This document shows, piece after piece, positions 8,378 to 16,313 of a DNA stretch of 57,970 nucleotides. This stretch comes from Caldifarciminota bacterium (lineage in GTDB: Bacteria > Hydrothermota > Hydrothermia > LBFQ01 > DSFT01): contig JANXBH010000011.1 in assembly GCA_025060695.1 (NCBI GenBank), positions 1 to 57,970 of the forward strand, given 5' to 3'. Each line of letters starts with the position of its first letter. Within the stretch, counting starts at the first letter, position 1. Under the pieces are notes generated by a model. That model saw nothing but the letters and a program-made list of their open reading frames with translations. It did no database searches and had not been told where the DNA came from. The position numbers and the translations under genes were made by a program.

Positions 8378-9946
8378 ATGAAAAAGTTAATAATAGTTTC
8401 ATTAATTTTAATTGTGGCGGATTTAGCTTATTCTCAGCAAACCTGTCCAAAACCTTCAGTTTATTACAATATGAGGGTGTTCATAGATCCAAATGGTGTT
8501 ATAGCAAGGAGTATAAGAGGTGGTGAACCTGAAATTCAAAGAAGTCTAAATGCTGTTCTTACTAAGATGGATACACTAATTGATAAATCGCTTGTGAATG
8601 TAGGTAAGAATATGAAAAGAATAGACAGAGATGAGTTTGTTCAGCTTACAGGTAGAAATCCAAGAAATCCTGAGGTTTTTATAAATACACTTTCAATACC
8701 TTCAAATGCAGAATTTGTTTTTGATGTGGTTGTGGGTGAAGATGTTAGGGGTGTTAGTATGTATGGATTTTTGATAAATGTCAAGTCTAAGAAAATATAT
8801 AAGGAAATTTCAACTTATGTTTCTGCAAATGAGGCAAAACAAAACGTTATACAAGCATTGATAAAATTAACCTATAATCTTGCTACTCAGTATATTAATT
8901 TTGCGGGAAGTAAAGACCATTTAGCAACAATTATTAGAAATACAGAATATCCAAGAAGTATTGATGTTGTAGTTAATCCAAGACAACCTCATATAAGGGA
9001 AACGAGGTTTGCAAGAGTAAAAATAGTTAAAGCGGTAAATTATTATGGCGAAAATGTTTTTGATTTTCTTAGCAACAATACTGGTTTTGCTGTAAAGTTG
9101 GATAATGGTAAAGTAACTAATGCACCAACGCTTTCAGATGGATTTTACTATATAAGGTCAGATAATCCTGAGTTTGTAGTTGAGCTTCCTTCATGTGATA
9201 AGTTCGATATTACAGGTAAAATTGATATAAATATGCAATTTGCCTATATGTGTCCAAGAGCTAATGTTTCAGAAGGAGTTATTCAAGCTAGTTTGACTAA
9301 GTTTACAGTAGAGGCACCACTTGCTTGGGATGTTGTTGAAAATTGGAAGTTTCAAGGAAAAAATATAAACTTAGAATTTACTAATAAATATCAACTTCAT
9401 TTAAAAGCCAATTGTGAGAGGAAAATTGTTAGAAGCATATATATGCAAGGTATGAAAGTAGCAGAAGCTGATTGGATAAGTGATGGATTTGTATCAGGTA
9501 TGAGCATAAAACCAGCTGAAATATTAAATGTAAAGTACTCGGATTGTGGTGTGCTTGACCCTTGGACTAGTGTGGATAAGCTATTAGATACAATTTTCAC
9601 AGTAGGTTTTGATAATAAAAATGAAGGTTTTACTGAACTTGGTTACTTCTTTCAAGGTTTAGACATGAGAAGTTCTATAAATGAAATTAATGACCTTTTT
9701 GACCTAATAGGTGCAAAAATTATAGGTGCAAGAGTAAAATTTGGTGATTATCCTCTATATATTCAATCGCTAATACCTGTTGATATGAATAGATTAAGAA
9801 GCTTTAAATCATTTACTTATCAATTTCCATTCCAATATAGGTTTTCTAATAGTGCTTGTGGTGAAGAGAATGTAAATGTTGTGGTTAACTATCAATTTAG
9901 TCCAAGGGTAGACTGCGGGTGTGTACAAACAGCCCAGCAACCTTAG
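8378..9946 (+). CDS. Secreted protein of unknown function with classical signal peptide
   Basis: 522 residues. The signal peptide is MKK plus a hydrophobic core with a likely cut after AYS, leaving Gln first, as is common in Bacteroidota-like secretomes. Residues roughly 30-170 form a mixed region (VVVGEDVRGVSMYGFLINV and following) that loosely recalls periplasmic CsgG/LpoB-type domains, but I cannot assign it. Paired cysteines occur later, and the C-terminus ends with CGC near the stop. The stop is TAG, and the barrel-like ORF continues in the same frame straight after it. No function is assigned. Confidence 0.8.
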   Translation: MKKLIIVSLILIVADLAYSQQTCPKPSVYYNMRVFIDPNGVIARSIRGGEPEIQRSLNAVLTKMDTLIDKSLVNVGKNMKRIDRDEFVQLTGRNPRNPEVFINTLSIPSNAEFVFDVVVGEDVRGVSMYGFLINVKSKKIYKEISTYVSANEAKQNVIQALIKLTYNLATQYINFAGSKDHLATIIRNTEYPRSIDVVVNPRQPHIRETRFARVKIVKAVNYYGENVFDFLSNNTGFAVKLDNGKVTNAPTLSDGFYYIRSDNPEFVVELPSCDKFDITGKIDINMQFAYMCPRANVSEGVIQASLTKFTVEAPLAWDVVENWKFQGKNINLEFTNKYQLHLKANCERKIVRSIYMQGMKVAEADWISDGFVSGMSIKPAEILNVKYSDCGVLDPWTSVDKLLDTIFTVGFDNKNEGFTELGYFFQGLDMRSSINEINDLFDLIGAKIIGARVKFGDYPLYIQSLIPVDMNRLRSFKSFTYQFPFQYRFSNSACGEENVNVVVNYQFSPRVDCGCVQTAQQP

Positions 9947-11047
9947 TTGATATTTTTGAATCTATTAGGAAATAATGATTTAGGATATAGAGGATTTATT
10001 GAATTTTTTTCAAATGCTTATGCTAATTCTAATATTGAACTTAACTTATATAGTAGAGTTTATTTTGGTAGAAAAGATTTTCCATTCATTTCTCCTTCGC
10101 ATTTTTCATTCTTTTGGGAAGGCTTTTATTATTATAGAAAGTTTTTTATTTATTATATTCACAATTGTGAAAATGGTATTGATAAGAACGCATTTGATAA
10201 TAGGAGGTGGGATTTTTTAGGTTTAGGTTTTGACTATAAGAATCTAAAACTAATTTTAGGTCATGTAGTTTCACCATTTAGAACATCATATGATAATCAA
10301 GATTATGGACTCATTTTCAATATAAAAGGACAGTATGGTGTTATTTTGTTTAACTATTTTTTAATTTTGGATAGAAAAAATAGCCTTAGAAACTTATTTT
10401 CCTTAAAATTTAACTATCCGATTTATATTGGATATGAAAGGAGAATAGATATGTATTCTATGAAAAAGCAAGATGAGAGAAATTTGTACTTTTTAGGTTT
10501 TGGCTTGACGGACAATTTTAAGGTATTTAGATTTTATAATCTTTTTAGGCTAAACCATTTGTCTTATAATGTTCTTTATATATCGGAGTTTGGCTATAGT
10601 TTTTTAAAGTTCAATATTGATGGTTTGTCCGCAGATAATAGATGGACACCGGGCTCTGTAGTATTTAAGGTATTTTTAGGTAAGGGCTTTAGTCTCAGTT
10701 GGTTTTCAAAGCACTTTATTGATTTAAACTATTTAAAAGATAGAGTTTATGAATTTGATTATACTAATAAATTTCCATATGCACTTTCAATTGGTTATAA
10801 AGATGAAAATTTTGGTTTTTTCTATAGTATTTTCTCTCGCTCAGCAAAAACTTTAAGTGTTTATTTAAGTTTTAAATACTTTTCATATACTCTCTATTTT
10901 GATGAAAATTTTAACTTTAGCGATGAATACTATATTTACTATGGGTATAGTTTTTCAAAAGGTGTGAAATTAGTTTTAGGTATTTTTAAAAATTACTATC
11001 TGGAATTTAATAATATCTTTTTGGGAATTATGTTATCTAATCAATGA
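9947..11047 (+). CDS. Predicted outer-membrane beta-barrel protein
   Basis: 366 residues, very rich in Tyr and Phe, with alternating hydrophobic and polar strands through to the end, as expected of an outer-membrane barrel. The start is TTG, directly after the TAG of the previous gene and in the same frame. There is no in-frame ATG until the middle of the protein (MYSMKKQ). The N-terminus MIFLNLLGNNDLGYRGF has only a few hydrophobic residues, so a normal signal peptide is missing. It may be re-initiated, or joined to the upstream ORF by readthrough. The 3' end overlaps the convergent M23 gene by 15 nt. Confidence 0.65.
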   Translation: MIFLNLLGNNDLGYRGFIEFFSNAYANSNIELNLYSRVYFGRKDFPFISPSHFSFFWEGFYYYRKFFIYYIHNCENGIDKNAFDNRRWDFLGLGFDYKNLKLILGHVVSPFRTSYDNQDYGLIFNIKGQYGVILFNYFLILDRKNSLRNLFSLKFNYPIYIGYERRIDMYSMKKQDERNLYFLGFGLTDNFKVFRFYNLFRLNHLSYNVLYISEFGYSFLKFNIDGLSADNRWTPGSVVFKVFLGKGFSLSWFSKHFIDLNYLKDRVYEFDYTNKFPYALSIGYKDENFGFFYSIFSRSAKTLSVYLSFKYFSYTLYFDENFNFSDEYYIYYGYSFSKGVKLVLGIFKNYYLEFNNIFLGIMLSNQ

Positions 11048-11734
11048 AAGTGGGTTAATTGGTTTATTGTTTTTCCATACTTCATAGTGTAAATGTGGTC
11101 CCGTTGAGTGTCCTGATGAACCTGAGTATCCTATAACTTGTCCCCTCTTTACACTGTCTCCTTGTGATACTATTACTCTTGAAAGGTGTGCATATAAGGT
11201 TTTATAATCTTTATTATGAGAAATTACTATGTGAAGTCCAAATTTTGCATTGCTATCAATTTTTTCTACTTTTCCAACAGCAGTTGAAAAGACGAATGAA
11301 TTTCTATTTAGCGCAATATCTACACCAATATGATTTTCACTATGTTCTTGTGTAATTACACCACTTGCGGGCAAACCTATTGGAGTATCAACCTGCTCTA
11401 ATAGGTCGGGACTATAGTAATTATAATTTTGCATTGTATCTTTCACTTCACTATCAAGACCAAGTGCTAAATATAGAGTGTTTTTTATTCTTCTAAATTC
11501 TTCAATTTCTTTTTCTAATTTTTTAAACTCTGCAAGTTTTTTCTTTAATTCATAGTTTTCTTTAATTAGCATAATATCGTTAAAATTTAAAAATAGAAAG
11601 AAAACATTCATAATGAACACTATAACTACGATAAAAATCAGAGCTTTAATAACATTCAACTTAAACTTAGAAATTGTATATCTTTTAAGATTACCTCTAT
11701 TATCCAAAATTATAACTTCAATGAATTTTTTCAT
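11033..11734 (-). CDS. Membrane-anchored M23-family peptidase (LytM domain)
   Basis: 233 residues: a short cytoplasmic N-terminus, one transmembrane helix (about 29-50), a coiled-coil stretch (about 55-85), then a C-terminal M23 domain. Zinc ligands are visible in HIGVDIA and GPHLHYEV. M23 peptidases cut peptide cross-links of peptidoglycan; with the N-terminal coil it could be an endopeptidase or a scaffold in cell-wall remodelling. The start overlaps the folE stop as ATGA, so it is coupled to folE. Confidence 0.92.
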   Translation of the reverse strand: MKKFIEVIILDNRGNLKRYTISKFKLNVIKALIFIVVIVFIMNVFFLFLNFNDIMLIKENYELKKKLAEFKKLEKEIEEFRRIKNTLYLALGLDSEVKDTMQNYNYYSPDLLEQVDTPIGLPASGVITQEHSENHIGVDIALNRNSFVFSTAVGKVEKIDSNAKFGLHIVISHNKDYKTLYAHLSRVIVSQGDSVKRGQVIGYSGSSGHSTGPHLHYEVWKNNKPINPLSLIR

Positions 11735-12306
11735 TCTATTAGCTTGAAGTTCCTTTGAAGGTGAATCATAAGTTCCATTCTTGTTCTTTGGTCGTCTCTA
11801 AAGGCACCTAAAAGAGAACTTGTAATCATTTTACTTCTTGGCTTTTTTACTCCTCGCATGACTGAGCATAAGTGTATTGCTTCTACTATGACAGCTACAC
11901 CTTTTGGATTTAACTTCTCCCATAGAATTTTTGCAATTTCATTAGTCAATCTTTCTTGAACTTGAAGTCTTCTTGTATATGCCTCTACTATTCTTGGTAT
12001 TTTTGAAAGTCCGATAATTTTACCATTTGGAATATATGCAACGTGTGCAACTCCAAAAAATGGAATAAGATGATGTTCACAAAGGCTATAAAAATCAATA
12101 TCTTTTACTACTACCATTTCATCGTAGTTTTCATTAAATATAGCATTATTTATAATTTTATCTGCGTCCATATTATAGCCATATAGTATTTCAGTTAATA
12201 GCATTTTTGAAACTCTGTATGGGGTTTTAATCAGACCCTCCCTATTAGGGTCTTCTCCTATCTCTTCTAATATTGTCCTAACTGCATCTTCTATTTTTTT
12301 ATTCAT
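11731..12306 (-). CDS. folE: GTP cyclohydrolase I
   Basis: 191 residues. The enzyme converts GTP to dihydroneopterin triphosphate, the first step of folate and pterin synthesis. Zinc and active-site residues are seen in [10 protein letters not shown] and HLCSVMRGV; the C-terminal [10 protein letters not shown] is typical. It leads a two-gene operon with the M23 peptidase. The start is supported by a -10-like box ending 9 nt upstream. Confidence 0.98.
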   Translation of the reverse strand: MNKKIEDAVRTILEEIGEDPNREGLIKTPYRVSKMLLTEILYGYNMDADKIINNAIFNENYDEMVVVKDIDFYSLCEHHLIPFFGVAHVAYIPNGKIIGLSKIPRIVEAYTRRLQVQERLTNEIAKILWEKLNPKGVAVIVEAIHLCSVMRGVKKPRSKMITSSLLGAFRDDQRTRMELMIHLQRNFKLIE

Positions 12307-12312
12307 AAAAAT

Positions 12313-12324
12313 AAAATTTTAAGG
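12313..12324 (-). promoter_or_regulatory. -10-like box for folE
   Basis: Minus strand CCTTAAAATTTT; the TAAAAT core ends 9 nt before the folE ATG, with no Shine-Dalgarno between. Confidence 0.6.
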
Positions 12325-12361
12325 TTTAGAGTTCTTTGTTTAAATCTAATAACATCCACTT

Positions 12362-12694
12362 TTAAAATCTCAAGTCTTTCGGGTTTATTCCATGTTTTGA
12401 TAATGTAAATACAGGTTCAAGCTGTTTCCCAACCCTTCCTAAATATTGTTGTCATGCTTTTTGCAATTGTATCTTGCCTTATTTTTTCTTCCTTTTTCTG
12501 TTTCCATTCTAATAGAAGATTTTTGACCTTTTCTCCCAGCAATGCTTCGTATTGTTTTCTAAATTCTTCAGTTTTTGAGTATATTCTATTCTAATTGCTT
12601 TTAGTTCTTCTTTCCATTGGTTAAACATTCTTGTTGCTTTCCGCTTTACTTTTTGTTCTAAATAATTACAAGCAATGTAAATATTAAAGCCCAT
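12362..12694 (-). pseudogene. Decayed gene related to archaeal Holliday-junction resolvase-like endonucleases
   Basis: The 431-bp gap between folE and the TPR gene holds pieces of one protein in different frames. In order on the minus strand: a broken hydrophobic start (LIFTLLVII in another frame), KRKATRMFNQWKEELKAIR, then, after a slip at an A-run near 12573, TEEFRKQYEALLGEKV through KIRQDTIAKSMTTIF, then, after another slip near 12438, GRVGKQLEPVF and GINPKDLRF, and then a stop at 12362-12364. The order (membrane helix, coil, IxxS, GKVxEQLxP, NPKDLRF) fits the Endonuc_Holl (PF10107-like) family, as I recall it. The catalytic C-terminal part is missing, so this is a dead remnant. Confidence 0.7.
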
Positions 12695-12721
12695 TCAAGT
12701 ATTTAATCCTCCCTTTTAAAC

Positions 12722-12732
12722 CTTAAAATTTT
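12722..12732 (+). promoter_or_regulatory. -10-like box for TPR operon
   Basis: CTTAAAATTTT with TAAAAT at 12724-12729, ending 8 nt before the ATG at 12738. No Shine-Dalgarno is present. Confidence 0.6.
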
Positions 12733-12737
12733 AAACT

Positions 12738-13844
12738 ATGAAATATTTCTCTATATTTTTACTATTTTCAGTTGCATATGCAAGTGTAAGTGCAACATCT
12801 ACTAAAATATATGTTCAGCAAGAAAATTGGAATAAGGCTTTAGAAAATGCTAATAAGTGGAAAAGTGAACAACCAAATAGTGCTGAACCATATTTATGGC
12901 TTGGTTATATCTATACCAGATTAAATAACTATAAAACTGCTACACTTAACTTTTTAGAAGGTTATGAGAAAAATCCAAAGCTTTACGTAAAAAAAGAATT
13001 TGAGAAAAAGCTTTCTATTGGTGGACAGAACCTTTTAAATTACGAGCAATTTTTGATTGTTTTAACTAATGGAGATATTCAATTTTACAATGAGGGTGAT
13101 TATGACAGTGCTATTAAAGTTTCAGAATTTATAATAAAATTAGACTCATTGAATTCAACTGCATATCAAATTGCTTCAAGTTCATATCAGATAAAGGCAC
13201 AAAAAGAAACCGACGAAAGTAAAAAGAAAGAATTACTAAATAAATCAAGGTTGCTATTAGAAATATATAATCAAAAAAATCCAAATGACGCAAAGGCAAA
13301 ATACTACTTGGCACTATTTTATTACGATGATGCACAGAATTACTTATTAAGAAATGATACTATAAACTATAAGCAAAGTATAAATAAGGCAAAGGACCTA
13401 TTGCTATCATCTGTAAAACTTGATACTACCATGCCTGAGATATACTACGAACTTGCTGAAATTTACTTTGAACTTGACGATTACAAAAATGCAGTAATAA
13501 ACTACGAAAAATCTATTAAGTATGACAGTTCAAGATACGAAACTTTTTATAATCTCTCTATATCATATATGAAATTGAAGGAATACGATAATGCACTAAA
13601 AGCAATGTTAAAAGCCGATAAATTAAAACCAAATGACTATCAAATACTATACTTTATTTCACTACTATATTTTGAATTAAAGAACTATAATGAAGCATTA
13701 AAATATGTAGATAGTGCAATAAGTGTGAAAGAAACTTCATCTGTATACGAATTAAAGGCTAATATACTAAAGGCAATGAAGAGAAACGAAGATGCACTAA
13801 AAGCATTTGAAAAGGCGGAAAGTTTGAAGAAAAAAGGATTATAG
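12738..13844 (+). CDS. Secreted TPR-repeat protein
   Basis: 368 residues with a classical signal peptide (MKYFSIFLLFSVAYASVSA) followed by tandem tetratricopeptide repeats through most of the chain, for example EPYLWLGYIYTRLNNYKTA, EIYYELAEIYFELDDYKNA and QILYFISLLYFELKNYNEA. TPR arrays are protein-binding scaffolds, here periplasmic or surface-exposed. Nothing in the sequence names a partner. The stop overlaps the PASTA gene start by one base (TAGTG), so they are likely co-translated. Confidence 0.85.
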   Translation: MKYFSIFLLFSVAYASVSATSTKIYVQQENWNKALENANKWKSEQPNSAEPYLWLGYIYTRLNNYKTATLNFLEGYEKNPKLYVKKEFEKKLSIGGQNLLNYEQFLIVLTNGDIQFYNEGDYDSAIKVSEFIIKLDSLNSTAYQIASSSYQIKAQKETDESKKKELLNKSRLLLEIYNQKNPNDAKAKYYLALFYYDDAQNYLLRNDTINYKQSINKAKDLLLSSVKLDTTMPEIYYELAEIYFELDDYKNAVINYEKSIKYDSSRYETFYNLSISYMKLKEYDNALKAMLKADKLKPNDYQILYFISLLYFELKNYNEALKYVDSAISVKETSSVYELKANILKAMKRNEDALKAFEKAESLKKKGL

Positions 13845-14368
13845 TGAATAACTTTTTAGAAAGGTTATTTTATTATGTTTTAGGTTTAATTGTAGTTGGT
13901 TTTATACTCTTATCTATTTTAAATTACTTGATAATGCCAATAGTAGTAAGGAAAGGAGATGAAGTGTTAGTTCCAAACGTGGTAGGTATACATATAGATA
14001 GTGCAAGTAAAATTTTAAAAAAGTATAGTCTTATTCCTATAGTAGATACTATTATTCCATCAAAGGTTTATCCACAGGAGTATGTAATTGAGCAAAATCC
14101 ATATCCTAAATCTAAGGTTAAAAAAAATAGAAAGGTTTTTTTAGTAGTAAGTAAGGGAGTTGAAATGATTGAAGTTCCAGATGTTGTTGGAATGAAAAGG
14201 GATGAAGCGGAGGATATAATAAAAGGTCTTGGTTTTGAAGTAGAAATTGAATATAGTGAGGTTAAAGGTGTTGAAAATGACATAATATTAGAAACTTTTC
14301 CAAGTCCAAAAACAAAACTTCCAAAAGGTTCAAAAATTAAGATTATTGTAAGTAGGGAAACTTTATGA
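13844..14368 (+). CDS. Membrane-anchored PASTA-domain protein
   Basis: 174 residues with one N-terminal transmembrane helix (about 10-35) and two PASTA domains, beginning near VPNVVGIHIDSASKIL and VPDVVGMKRDEAEDII. PASTA domains bind peptidoglycan fragments or lipid II-like ligands and usually sit on Ser/Thr kinases or penicillin-binding proteins; here they stand alone on a membrane anchor. The start is GTG overlapping the TPR gene stop. The end overlaps the sua5 start as ATGA. Confidence 0.9.
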   Translation: MNNFLERLFYYVLGLIVVGFILLSILNYLIMPIVVRKGDEVLVPNVVGIHIDSASKILKKYSLIPIVDTIIPSKVYPQEYVIEQNPYPKSKVKKNRKVFLVVSKGVEMIEVPDVVGMKRDEAEDIIKGLGFEVEIEYSEVKGVENDIILETFPSPKTKLPKGSKIKIIVSRETL

Positions 14369-15345
14369 TATTGTCTGCAAATGAAGAAAATATTTTACTT
14401 GCGGCTGAAATTATAAAAAAAGGTGGAATAGTAGCATTTCCTACTGAAACAGTATATGGACTTGGTGCAAATGCTTTAAATAAGGATGCAGTAATAAAGA
14501 TTTTTGAAGTAAAACAAAGACCATATTTTGACCCTCTGATTGTTCATATAGATAATATCTCTTGGCTTGAAAAATTAACACTTAATTACAAAAATGAAAT
14601 AGTTGAAAAGTTAATAAATATCTTTTGGCCAGGACCGCTAACTATTGTATTTAAAAAATCTGAAATTGTTCCATATATTACAACAGGTGGTTTAGAAACG
14701 GTTGCAATTAGAATGCCTAAAAATAACATTGCTTTAAAACTTATTAAATATTCAGGTGTTCCAATTTCCGCACCAAGTGCAAATAAATTTGGATATATAA
14801 GTCCTACTAATGCAAGTATGGTGTATGAACAATTAGGAAATGAAGTTGATATTATTTTAGATGGTGGAAGGACTGAAATTGGTATTGAATCTACTATAGT
14901 GTATGTAGAAAATAATGATGTTTATGTTCTAAGATTAGGTGCTATTAGTATTGAGGAAATAGAAAGTGTGATAGGAAATAGTGTAGAGATATCTGAAAAA
15001 GTTAAAAGTCCTGGGCAATTTAAATTTCACTATGCTCCTTATACTAAAGTTGTTATTTTTGATAATATAGAAGACGTTATATCTTGTATAAATGACTATA
15101 AAAGTGCGGTTGTTATAACTGATAAAAAAGAAAGTCCAGATTTACCGGATAATGTGATTTATGACTATTTTAGTGAAAGTGGAGATTTAAGAGAAATTGC
15201 AAAAAACCTTTTTGAAAAGCTTTACTATTACGATAAAATGGGTATTGATGTAATCTTCGTAAAAAGTATAAAGGAAGAAGGTATTGGAAGAGCTATTATG
15301 GATAGACTGAAAAAAGCAAGTAGAAGAGGTGCCTTAAAATTATAA
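14365..15345 (+). CDS. L-threonylcarbamoyladenylate synthase (Sua5 type)
   Basis: 326 residues, with an N-terminal YrdC domain (FPTETVYGLGANA, PISAPSANKFGYISPT) and a C-terminal Sua5 domain after a linker (SPGQFKFHYAP). The enzyme makes threonylcarbamoyl-AMP from Thr, bicarbonate and ATP for the t6A37 tRNA modification. TsaD, which uses this product, is encoded at 35061 in the same window. The start overlaps the PASTA gene as ATGA. Confidence 0.96.
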   Translation: MILSANEENILLAAEIIKKGGIVAFPTETVYGLGANALNKDAVIKIFEVKQRPYFDPLIVHIDNISWLEKLTLNYKNEIVEKLINIFWPGPLTIVFKKSEIVPYITTGGLETVAIRMPKNNIALKLIKYSGVPISAPSANKFGYISPTNASMVYEQLGNEVDIILDGGRTEIGIESTIVYVENNDVYVLRLGAISIEEIESVIGNSVEISEKVKSPGQFKFHYAPYTKVVIFDNIEDVISCINDYKSAVVITDKKESPDLPDNVIYDYFSESGDLREIAKNLFEKLYYYDKMGIDVIFVKSIKEEGIGRAIMDRLKKASRRGALKL

Positions 15346-15348
15346 ACT

Positions 15349-15936
15349 ATGATTTATCTAATCATAAATTTAACTGTAGATGATATATTTCAAAAGACCT
15401 ATAAAAGTTGGGAAAATGTAAAAGACTACTATGCTATTTTTTATTCTTGGACTGCAAAGGACGATAAGGTAGAACTAAAGGAATATGAACAAAAATATTT
15501 ACAACCGGGATATTTATATCTTAAAGTAATTAAAGGAGGTTCTGGTGAGGCATGCTATGACCCAAATACGAACAAAGCAAAAGGGAGAAGGTTTGGAATT
15601 ACTCTAACACTTGACCCTGAAAAAGACGGGAGAATTCAATCTATTAGAGGGGATAGGATTTATCATGCAGGTATGTTAAAAACTATTGAAAGAATAAGGA
15701 CATACTCTGAGCCAACACTAATAGGCGAAAAGACGATAGATAATATAAAAGTATATGAAATAAGTGCAAAAATCGACCCAAGTAAAAATTTTTCCGCAGA
15801 AAGGGAGATTATTTTTATAAGACAGGACAATTTTCTACCCTATGGATTTATTCAATATAAGTCAAATAGAAAAGTAAAAGAAGTATATTGGAGAAATTTG
15901 AAAATAAATAATGGATACACTAAGGTATGCTTTTAA
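15349..15936 (+). CDS. Putative exported LolA-like/DUF1571-like protein
   Basis: 195 residues. The sequence begins MIYLIIN and then runs directly into TVDDIFQKTYKSWENVKDYY, which resembles the mature start of LolA-fold proteins (D-I-hydrophobic-x-K...Y/W...I/V-K-D-Y). Later strands (GEKTIDNIKVYEISAK, PYGFIQYKSNRK) fit the same fold. LolA proteins carry lipoproteins across the periplasm, but the family match is weak. An in-frame stop lies 4 nt upstream of the ATG, so a longer signal peptide is impossible. The end overlaps the DUF192 start by 10 nt. Confidence 0.6.
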   Translation: MIYLIINLTVDDIFQKTYKSWENVKDYYAIFYSWTAKDDKVELKEYEQKYLQPGYLYLKVIKGGSGEACYDPNTNKAKGRRFGITLTLDPEKDGRIQSIRGDRIYHAGMLKTIERIRTYSEPTLIGEKTIDNIKVYEISAKIDPSKNFSAEREIIFIRQDNFLPYGFIQYKSNRKVKEVYWRNLKINNGYTKVCF

Positions 15937-16313
15937 TATTTTTTCAGCTTGAAAAAGTTGAGATAAATAATAAAGTGTTATATGTAGAAATTGCTGATAG
16001 CCCATTTGAAAGAGAAAGAGGGCTTATGTTTAGAACTTTTTTACCTGATAGTATCGGTATGTTGTTTATATTCGATAGTGCTGGAATTTATCCATTTTGG
16101 ATGAAGAATACATATATTCCTCTATCTATTGCATTTATAGACGAAGATTTTAAGATTATTGATATCTTGGACTTAGAGCCATTGGATGAAAGACCTGTAT
16201 TTCCTATTAAAAAGTTCAAATATGCAATTGAGGTAAATAAAAACTGGTTTAAAAGGAAGAATATAAAAGTTGGAGATAGGGTAAATTTTAAATTTTTACG
16301 AACTTCCCGTTGA
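15927..16313 (+). CDS. DUF192 family protein
   Basis: 128 residues with the DUF192 pattern: IADSPFERERGLMFR, then GMLFIFDSAGIYPFWMKNTYIPLSIAFID. Members are usually secreted or periplasmic and have no firm function. The N-terminus is only MLLIFFQ before the domain starts, and an in-frame TAA two codons upstream rules out a longer signal. The 3' end overlaps the convergent subtilase by 26 nt. Confidence 0.9.
   Translation: MLLIFFQLEKVEINNKVLYVEIADSPFERERGLMFRTFLPDSIGMLFIFDSAGIYPFWMKNTYIPLSIAFIDEDFKIIDILDLEPLDERPVFPIKKFKYAIEVNKNWFKRKNIKVGDRVNFKFLRTSR

Noticed and set aside
12509-12694. 61-residue minus-strand ORF as an intact small gene
   Set aside because: It covers only the first block of a family protein whose later blocks continue in other frames; annotated as a pseudogene.
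12307-12737. tRNA or small RNA in the largest gap
   Set aside because: No cloverleaf or GTTC-type arm is seen; the gap is explained by the pseudogene and two promoter boxes.
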